A DNA stretch of 9,270 nucleotides. Origin: Betaproteobacteria bacterium. GTDB lineage: Bacteria; Pseudomonadota; Gammaproteobacteria; Burkholderiales; Burkholderiaceae_E. The translations under genes and the position numbers were made by a program. How positions within the stretch are numbered: position 1 is the first letter of the stretch; the number at the start of each line of letters is the position of its first letter. Location: contig RFVZ01000096.1 of the NCBI GenBank assembly GCA_009922405.1, forward strand, positions 1 to 9,270. Reading direction: 5' to 3'. Below, piece by piece: positions 5,335-9,270 of the stretch. The notes beneath the pieces were generated by a model, which was given only the letters and a program-made list of their open reading frames with translations, ran no database searches and had not been told where the DNA came from.

Positions 5335-5513
5335 GCCGCACCGCACAGACCGCGCGGATGCTGGCCGCTGCCGATTATGAGCTACGCCATCGCAACGTGA
5401 TCGAAGCTAACCGGCACCTTCGCGCTATGACGCCCGAACGCCGCGCACAGCTTGAAGCGGAATGGGAAGCGCCTGTGTCTGATGGGCGGCGTACAGGACC
5501 GGAGGCGTTTTGA
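5331..5513 (+). CDS. Small helical hypothetical protein
   Basis: A 60-residue, Arg/Glu/Ala-rich protein, probably two helices: a segment around RMLAAADYELRHRNVIEAN (9-27) and MTPERRAQLEAEWEA (33-47). ATG 5331 overlaps the upstream stop as ATGA, and its TGA shares one base with the ATG of the protease-like gene. No family or motif is recognised. Tight packing and codon use match its neighbours, which supports a real gene. Confidence 0.7.
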   Translation: MSRTAQTARMLAAADYELRHRNVIEANRHLRAMTPERRAQLEAEWEAPVSDGRRTGPEAF

Positions 5514-5920
5514 TGGCTACGCGCTTTCAAGGTTACGCCGCCCGCTTCAATGAACGGGACAGGGGCCGGGATATGATCAAGCCCGGCGCGTTCGACGTGT
5601 CTCTTTCCGCTATCGCAACGCCGATGCCGCTATTCTGGCAGCATAGCCATTATGGTTCCAGCGTCGGCACGATTGACCGCCTGATGGTTGATGCGACCGG
5701 CCTGCACGTCGAAGCGACGATCACGGATCGGCGCGTCGAGTCCGCGTTCATCACCGGCGCCGTCGATGGTTTGTCGATTGGCTACATCGCGCTCGATGCC
5801 GACCGGCACGACCGGGGCCGCGATCTTCTCGCGGTGAAGCTGATCGAGGTCAGCCTTGTGACCCAGCCCATGCATCCCCGGTGCCGTGCCTACGCCGTGC
5901 AACGGGAGTGCGCCGCATGA
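5513..5920 (+). CDS. HK97-type prohead protease homologue (compact)
   Basis: A 135-residue protein resembling the HK97 gp4/S78 prohead protease family, Ser-His enzymes that trim scaffold and capsid during head maturation. It has the usual opening (FQGYAARFNE, then IKPGAFDVSL), the histidine in FWQHS (His44), VGTIDRLMVDATGLHVEA, the serine in DGLSIGY (Ser88), and VKLIEVSLVTQPMHP near the end. It is shorter than most members (about 160-200), yet the core is complete. ATG 5513 follows an excellent GGAGG at 7 nt; the preceding TTG is unlikely. Neighbours are early genes, not portal or capsid. It may be a displaced morphogenesis gene or a protease reused early. Substrate unknown. Confidence 0.85.
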   Translation: MATRFQGYAARFNERDRGRDMIKPGAFDVSLSAIATPMPLFWQHSHYGSSVGTIDRLMVDATGLHVEATITDRRVESAFITGAVDGLSIGYIALDADRHDRGRDLLAVKLIEVSLVTQPMHPRCRAYAVQRECAA

Positions 5921-5976
5921 ACGCCGCCCTTTACCTCATCCGCAACAACCCGCGCGAGTTCTGGCCGGTCCTATGA
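5917..5976 (+). CDS. Possible 19-residue micro-ORF
   Basis: A 19-codon ORF (MNAALYLIRNNPREFWPVL) begins in an ATGA overlap with the protease stop and ends in an ATGA overlap with an ATG at 5973, which is in frame with the pentapeptide gene. The double overlap matches the style of this operon. It has no strong ribosome-binding site of its own. It could be a real tiny protein, a translational coupler, or chance. Confidence 0.35.
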   Translation: MNAALYLIRNNPREFWPVL

Positions 5977-6026
5977 GTCGTGCCGATGTTCTGCGCTCTG
6001 TTCACTCTTGTTTGGATTGTGACACC

Positions 6027-6674
6027 ATGACCATTGAAAAATACGAAGTCCGCAACCGCTGGACTGGCGATGTGCAGTTTACCGCCAAGATCGAAGTGAC
6101 ACCGGACATGTCGCCGCGCGTCAAGCTTGGCTTGGCTGTTCGGTGGGGAGGACGCAACGGTGCCGACCTGCGCGATGCCGTCCTGCGCGGTGCCGACCTG
6201 CGCGGTGCCGACCTGAGTGATGCCGACCTGCGCGGTGCCGTCCTGATCGGTGCCGTCCTGAGTGATGCCGACCTGCGCGGTGCCGACCTGCGCGGTGCCG
6301 TCCTGAGTGATGCCGACCTGCGCGGTGCCGTCCTGAGTGATGCCGACCTGCGCTCTTTCAGGGCAGACTTGTGGATGATCCTCACCATGGCTCGCCATGA
6401 GGTGCCTGCGCTGGTCGAGGCACTCCGCGATGGCAAGGTAGATGGATCAACCTACACTGGGGGATGTGCCTGCCTTGTCGGCACGTTGGAGAATGCCGGT
6501 GCGGTCAATCTGCCGCATTCCGCAAGCAGCCCCGCCGAACAGTGGTTTGCCATGATCCGCGAGGGCGACAAGCCGGGCGATGATACAAGCGGCGGGTTTG
6601 CTGCGGCCAAGGCGCTCGAATGGGCGACGGAATATTGCGACCTGACCGGGATCGCGTTGCCGGTGGAGGCATGA
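6027..6674 (+). CDS. Pentapeptide-repeat protein
   Basis: A 215-residue protein. Residues 1-44 (KYEVRNRWTGDVQFTA and on) are the usual N-terminus of phage pentapeptide proteins. Thirteen perfect five-residue units occupy 45-109 with the pattern [GD]-A-[DV]-L-x, which folds as a right-handed quadrilateral beta-helix of about three turns. The remainder (about 110-215) is a non-repeat domain, with ALVEALRDGKVDGSTYTGG and EQWFAMIREGDK among its segments. The frame also has an ATG at 5973, but the 18 codons between have low third-position GC unlike their neighbours, so I prefer 6027. Some pentapeptide proteins mimic DNA and bind gyrase; whether this one does is unknown. Confidence 0.88.
   Translation: MTIEKYEVRNRWTGDVQFTAKIEVTPDMSPRVKLGLAVRWGGRNGADLRDAVLRGADLRGADLSDADLRGAVLIGAVLSDADLRGADLRGAVLSDADLRGAVLSDADLRSFRADLWMILTMARHEVPALVEALRDGKVDGSTYTGGCACLVGTLENAGAVNLPHSASSPAEQWFAMIREGDKPGDDTSGGFAAAKALEWATEYCDLTGIALPVEA
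6159..6353 (+). repeat. Thirteen 15-bp tandem repeats inside the pentapeptide gene
   Basis: Thirteen 15-bp units, mostly GGTGCCGACCTGCGC or GATGCCGACCTGCGC with GAC/GTC and CGC/AGT variants, run without interruption. A 30-bp compound unit (GAV-LS then DAD-LR codons) recurs exactly at 6249-6278, 6294-6323 and 6324-6353, which indicates recent duplication. Length changes by 15 bp keep the frame. Confidence 0.95.
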
Positions 6675-6675
6675 C

Positions 6676-6816
6676 ATGCAAATGCCCCACTGCACCCGCA
6701 CCCCCCACCGCCAAAGCCCTGACCGCGCATGGCCCCTGCGCCGCGCTGACGGCACCCGTTTCTACGAACCGCGCCGTGACAACGAGCCGCGCCTGCCTTT
6801 GGAGAACCGCAAGTGA
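6676..6816 (+). CDS. 46-residue basic hypothetical protein
   Basis: A short, Arg/Pro-rich ORF between the pentapeptide protein and the exonuclease. ATG 6676 has GGAGG 6 nt upstream (6665-6669), and its TGA overlaps the next gene's GTG as GTGA. The product begins MQMPHCTRTPHRQ and ends ENEPR-like in charge (RRDNEPRLPLENRK). An ATG at 6671 in another frame overlaps the previous stop but is only one base from GGAGG and would run far into the exonuclease, so I reject it. Family unknown. It might help the adjacent recombination enzymes, but only position suggests this. Confidence 0.62.
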   Translation: MQMPHCTRTPHRQSPDRAWPLRRADGTRFYEPRRDNEPRLPLENRK

Positions 6817-7496
6817 ACGCGCCCATCTACCACCCCGAAGTCATCCAAGGCAGCGACGAATGGCTCGCCATGCGCTGCGGCTTGATCACCGCCAGCGAAA
6901 TGAAGCTGATCCTGACCCCGACGCTCAAGGTCGCCAACAACGACAAGACGCGCGCCCATGCCTACGAGATTGCCTTTCAGCGTCTCACGCAATACGTCGA
7001 GCCGCAGTACGTGTCCGACGCCATGCTGCGCGGGCAAGAGGATGAGATCTACGCCCGCGCCGCCTACGCCGAGCACTATGCGCCGGTCACCGAATGCGGC
7101 TTCATCACGCGCGACTTCGGCGGCTTCACCATCGGATACAGCCCCGATGGTTTGGTGGGCGACGATGGCCTGATCGAGTGCAAGAGCCGCGCCGGCAAGT
7201 ACCAGGTGCAGACGATCGCGACCGATCAAGTGCCCGAGGAATACATGTTGCAGCTTCAAACTGGGCTGCTTGTGACGGGCCGCGAGTGGATCGACTTTAT
7301 CAGCTACTGCGGCGGTCTGCCGGTGTTCGTGAAACGCGTCGAGCCTGACGCCGAGGTGCAGGACGCGATCTTGTCGGCGGCCGAGGCTTTCAACGCAACC
7401 GTCGCGGATGTGATGCGCAGCTACGCACACACGCTGCGGAACATGGCCGTCGTCATCCCGACCGAACGGCGGGAAATTGAGGAGATAATCATATGA
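6813..7496 (+). CDS. YqaJ/lambda-type viral exonuclease
   Basis: A 227-residue member of the YqaJ/lambda exonuclease family (PD-(D/E)xK fold), which degrades one strand of duplex ends 5' to 3' so that an annealing protein can pair the exposed strand. The N-terminal GSDEWLAMRCGLITASEM (13-30) is typical. The active-site region is YSPDGLVG (Asp112) followed by LIECKS (Glu122, Lys124). QLQTGLLVTGREWIDFISY (147-165) is the conserved C-terminal strand-helix segment. Length is normal. The start is GTG 6813, overlapping the previous stop as GTGA, with GGAG 8 nt upstream. It is the key enzyme of the recombination block; its annealing partner is not obvious. Confidence 0.93.
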   Translation: MNAPIYHPEVIQGSDEWLAMRCGLITASEMKLILTPTLKVANNDKTRAHAYEIAFQRLTQYVEPQYVSDAMLRGQEDEIYARAAYAEHYAPVTECGFITRDFGGFTIGYSPDGLVGDDGLIECKSRAGKYQVQTIATDQVPEEYMLQLQTGLLVTGREWIDFISYCGGLPVFVKRVEPDAEVQDAILSAAEAFNATVADVMRSYAHTLRNMAVVIPTERREIEEIII

Positions 7497-7750
7497 CGAA
7501 TGCTGGGCACAATTTTACCGCAGCCGACGACAGATTGCGCCTCCTGATTGAGCGCGTCGAGCGCCTTGAAGAGGAAAAGAAGGGCATCGGGGACGACATC
7601 AAGGATGTCTACGCCGAAGCCAAGGCGGTTGGATATGATCCCAAGATCATGCGCCAGATCGTCCGCTTCAGGAAGCTCAAGCCCGATGATCGCCGCGAGA
7701 TGCAGGCACTGCTTGATACCTACATGTCCGCCCTTGGGATGGAGGCCTAA
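7493..7750 (+). CDS. gapR: GapR-like nucleoid protein (DUF2312)
   Basis: An 85-residue protein closely resembling alphaproteobacterial GapR. The family pattern is clear: RLRLLIERVERLEEEKKGI (14-32), DDIKDVYAEAKAVGYDPK, then IVRFRKLKPDDR and the C-terminal LLDTYMSALGM. In Caulobacter, GapR is an essential small dimer/tetramer that clamps overtwisted AT-rich DNA ahead of replication and transcription and stimulates topoisomerases. The N-terminal half is a long coiled-coil helix. ATG 7493 overlaps the exonuclease stop as ATGA and has GAGGAG upstream. Phage copies are common in Alphaproteobacteria. Here it may manage supercoiling during phage replication or support recombination (inference). Confidence 0.9.
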   Translation: MTNAGHNFTAADDRLRLLIERVERLEEEKKGIGDDIKDVYAEAKAVGYDPKIMRQIVRFRKLKPDDRREMQALLDTYMSALGMEA

Positions 7751-7753
7751 CTC

Positions 7754-8410
7754 ATGAACGACATCATCGACATGGCCCAGTTCGTCGAGGCCAAGAGCGA
7801 CCAGCTCAACGCCGACGACCTGATCGGCGCGCCGCGCACGATCACTGTCACGCGCGTGGTCGGCTGCGACGGCGACCAGCCTATCGCCATCTTCTACGAA
7901 GGCGACAACGGGAAGCCTTTCAAGCCCTGCAAGACCATGCGCCGGGTTCTCCTCGCTGTCTGGGGCCGCAATGCCGCCGATTATGTTGGCCGGTCGATGA
8001 CGCTCTACCGCGACGACAGCGTGACGTTTGGCGGGCTGAACGTGGGCGGCATTCGCATCAGCCACATGAGCCACATCGACAAGAAGACGGTCGTGGTGGT
8101 CATGAAGACGAAGGGCAAGAAGGCCGGCATTGAGGTGCAGCCGCTTGCCTCGCAGCCTGGCACCGACTGGCAGGCGCTCGCCGACAACACCATCGCCAAC
8201 ATCGGCAAGGCCCCCGACCTTGCCAAGCTTGACCAGTTCATCACGAACCGGATGCCGAAACTGGCGGGCATGTCCGAAGCCGCGCCTGATCTCTGGCAGC
8301 GCATCGATGATGCCTTGCGCGTTCGCCGCACCGATCTGACGCCCGTCGGCAAGCCAGACGATGCGTTTGGCGACCAGTTCACCGACGCCGATCTGCCGGA
8401 CGGGTTTTGA
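7754..8410 (+). CDS. Conserved phage protein beside the exonuclease, function unknown
   Basis: A 218-residue protein of a type I associate with alphaproteobacterial phages but cannot name. The N-terminal 110 residues look conserved and beta-rich: AKSDQLNADDLIGAPRTITV, then GDNGKPFKPCKTMRR, RSMTLYRDDSVTFGGL and GGIRISHMSHID. A linker leads to a helical second half (about 140-195) and an acidic tail (FGDQFTDADLPDGF). An acidic tail after a beta domain recalls single-strand-binding proteins, and position next to a lambda-type exonuclease is where an annealing or SSB partner is expected. Both are inference. ATG 7754 starts 3 bases after the previous stop, with GGAGG upstream. No catalytic motif seen. 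Confidence 0.8.
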   Translation: MNDIIDMAQFVEAKSDQLNADDLIGAPRTITVTRVVGCDGDQPIAIFYEGDNGKPFKPCKTMRRVLLAVWGRNAADYVGRSMTLYRDDSVTFGGLNVGGIRISHMSHIDKKTVVVVMKTKGKKAGIEVQPLASQPGTDWQALADNTIANIGKAPDLAKLDQFITNRMPKLAGMSEAAPDLWQRIDDALRVRRTDLTPVGKPDDAFGDQFTDADLPDGF

Positions 8411-8431
8411 TCACCAAGGGAAGGACACAAA

Positions 8432-8917
8432 ATGAAAACCGGTTACGAAAGATCGTACGATGTGTTTGCCGCCTTTCCAGAGGGACTGACATGCTACGAG
8501 TTTGTCGATTTGCTGGATGATCCGGCAGACAAGGAAAACGCTTCTGGCCGGTTGAGCCAGTTTGTCAAAGAGGGCCTTGCGATCAAGGATGGCCACCGCG
8601 TTCGAGAGACGACTGGACAAACCAGCATTGTCTACGTTCCGACAGGCCGCGCGTTTTCCGAGCGCATTATGGAATGGCGCGAAACCACTCGAAAGCGCCG
8701 ACGCCCTACCGATAGCGAACTTGTCCAGCTTCGGAAGTGGAAAGCGGCGGCAATTGAGCGGTTTCCAGAGCTTGGCACTGATCCTGCTGTTTTGGCAGCG
8801 CGCAAGAAATTGTCGGAGATTCTGCGCAAAGAGGGCAACGCGATCAAGGCGAGCCTCGTCGAAAGCGGTGATTTGGACGACAGCGAATCCATGCGGATCG
8901 TCCTTAGCTGCTTGTAA
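8432..8917 (+). CDS. Hypothetical protein with possible winged-helix N-terminus
   Basis: A 161-residue protein. Residues about 10-65 (VFAAFPEGLTCYEFVDLLD through SGRLSQFVKEGLAIKDGHR, then a short hairpin to IVYVPT) look like a winged-helix domain in which a helix pair is followed by a beta wing. The rest is basic and helical (WRETTRKRRR, then ELVQLRKWKAAAIERFPELG), ending in an acidic stretch. A DNA-binding role is a reasonable guess; no exact family is recognised. AGGGAAGGA precedes ATG 8432. The stop is TAA, and the same frame stays open for 27 more codons after it to a TGA overlapping the next ATG, so the gene may once have been longer. Confidence 0.78.
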   Translation: MKTGYERSYDVFAAFPEGLTCYEFVDLLDDPADKENASGRLSQFVKEGLAIKDGHRVRETTGQTSIVYVPTGRAFSERIMEWRETTRKRRRPTDSELVQLRKWKAAAIERFPELGTDPAVLAARKKLSEILRKEGNAIKASLVESGDLDDSESMRIVLSCL

Positions 8918-8930
8918 TTTCCACCAAGGG

Positions 8931-8965
8931 ACCGGGGCGGCGACCGCAAGGACAGTCGCCCCGGT
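8931..8965 (+). terminator. GC-rich hairpin after the 161-residue gene
   Basis: ACCGGGGCG (8931-8939) and CGCCCCGGT (8957-8965) form a perfect 9-bp inverted repeat with a 17-nt loop. An alternative pairing uses CGAC (8941-8944) with GTCG (8955-8958). There is no T-run, so a factor-dependent terminator or an mRNA-processing structure is as likely as an intrinsic terminator. Confidence 0.35.
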
Positions 8966-8997
8966 ATGGATATGACCGCGCAGGAGGCGCAAGCAGC

Positions 8998-9117
8998 ATG
9001 ACCCGCACCCTTCTCCCCGAAGCCGAAGCCGCGCGCCAGATCGGGGTGAGCCAGCGGACCTTGCGGAATCTGCGCGCAAAGGGAATGATCCGCTATGTCC
9101 AAAAATCGGCCCGCTGA
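8998..9117 (+). CDS. Short excisionase/MerR-like HTH protein, possibly truncated
   Basis: A 39-residue ORF with the start of an excisionase-type helix-turn-helix: LLPEAEAARQIGVSQRTLRNL (5-25), then KGMIRYVQKSAR and a stop. In related proteins this point leads into the beta wing and a final helix (usually a Tyr/Arg...Asp-Leu...Phe pattern), which is missing here. It may therefore be cut short by a nonsense or indel mutation, or be a minimal HTH protein. GGAGG lies 10 nt upstream, and the ATG sits in an ATGA overlap with an open frame that follows the previous gene. If functional it could direct excision or bind DNA as a regulator; no integrase is in view. Confidence 0.55.
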   Translation: MTRTLLPEAEAARQIGVSQRTLRNLRAKGMIRYVQKSAR

Positions 9118-9128
9118 GAGGAATGAAC

Positions 9129-9270
9129 ATGGAACACGACCGCACAACCATGGGGGGGAGCAGCGGATTGGGCAAGTTGACGCCGTTTGGGCAAGTTGCC
9201 CGGCGCATTCGACGTGAAAAGGGGATCTTGCTTCTGGATATGGCAAAAGCCGCCACGGTGACGCCGGGTT
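9129..9270 (+). CDS. XRE-family HTH regulator (partial, runs off right edge)
   Basis: About 47 codons are visible. After a Gly/Ser-rich opening, LTPFGQVARRIRREKGILLL and DMAKAATVTPG read as helix 1 and the start of helices 2-3 of a Xre-type domain. ATG 9129 is chosen because AGAGGA lies 6 nt upstream; an in-frame ATG at 9123 overlaps that site. This second XRE protein differs clearly from the repressor at 4117. Its role, as an antitoxin, a second regulator or otherwise, cannot be judged without the missing C-terminus. Confidence 0.65.
   Translation, partial: MEHDRTTMGGSSGLGKLTPFGQVARRIRREKGILLLDMAKAATVTPG

Noticed and set aside
5931..6436. Long open frames on the minus strand opposite the pentapeptide gene
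   Set aside because: A 15-bp repeat with no stop in any frame keeps antisense frames open; the products are simple repeats with no start signals.
6671..7045. Plus-strand frame from ATG 6671 running into the exonuclease
   Set aside because: Its ATG is one base from GGAGG, the product is low complexity, and it overlaps the well-supported exonuclease.
9095..9214. 40-codon ORF starting at ATG 9095 and overlapping both right-edge HTH genes
   Set aside because: A weak GGGAA lies upstream, but the product is compositionally odd and overlaps the XRE start, whose HTH pattern is clear.
8411..9256. Long minus-strand frames opposite the 161-residue gene and the excisionase-like gene
   Set aside because: No recognisable domains, no ribosome-binding sites, and convincing plus-strand genes with ribosome-binding sites cover the same DNA.
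1..9270. CRISPR array, tRNA, rRNA, insertion sequence or attachment site
   Set aside because: No spaced direct repeats, cloverleaf, transposase or terminal inverted repeats were seen; the only tandem repeats are the coding pentapeptide units.

Overview
This window is the regulatory and early-gene region of a temperate phage or prophage, most likely in a GC-rich alphaproteobacterium. The GapR/DUF2312 gene, the GC-rich codon use and the style of the Cro-like and pentapeptide proteins suggest Sphingomonadales or a relative; that host call is inference. No integrase, portal, capsid, tail or lysis gene is visible.

The control region lies at about 3560-4500. A small XRE-type repressor (4117-4377, +) sits between two divergent early operons. 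On each side is a nearly identical cassette: a TTGACG hexamer bracketed by two copies of an 11-bp palindrome (consensus GACAAWTYGTC, one copy degenerate). I read these as the leftward and rightward early promoters with their repressor operators. The first leftward gene is a short Cro-like HTH protein (4032-3766). It is followed by a 12-bp-stem hairpin whose wobble pairs form only in the leftward RNA, in the position of lambda tR1.

The leftward operon (3560 to 4, minus strand) is a replication and DNA-processing set: an SF2/SNF2-like helicase, a beta-class DNA methyltransferase, a 50-residue protein missed by ordinary length cut-offs, a DnaA domain IV-like protein without an ATPase, a small Cys4 protein and a RusA-like Holliday junction resolvase. 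From the methyltransferase leftward, each gene start overlaps the preceding stop as ATGA or GTGA, and another ATGA begins a gene that leaves the left edge. As assembled, the helicase and methyltransferase form one 754-residue reading frame. The alternative frame just past a C4 run reveals a natural helicase C-terminus ending in the same ATGA overlap, so the fusion probably reflects a one-base indel or a +1 frameshift site.

The rightward operon (4500 to at least 8917) begins with four small unknown proteins, then a compact HK97-type prohead protease homologue in an unexpected place, a 19-codon ORF and a pentapeptide-repeat protein. A 46-residue basic protein, a YqaJ/lambda-type exonuclease, a GapR-like protein, a conserved 218-residue phage protein and a 161-residue unknown protein follow. 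The right edge holds a very short excisionase-like HTH ORF and the start of another XRE regulator. Together the operons provide replication initiation, strand processing, recombination and DNA modification, under one repressor acting at both flanks.
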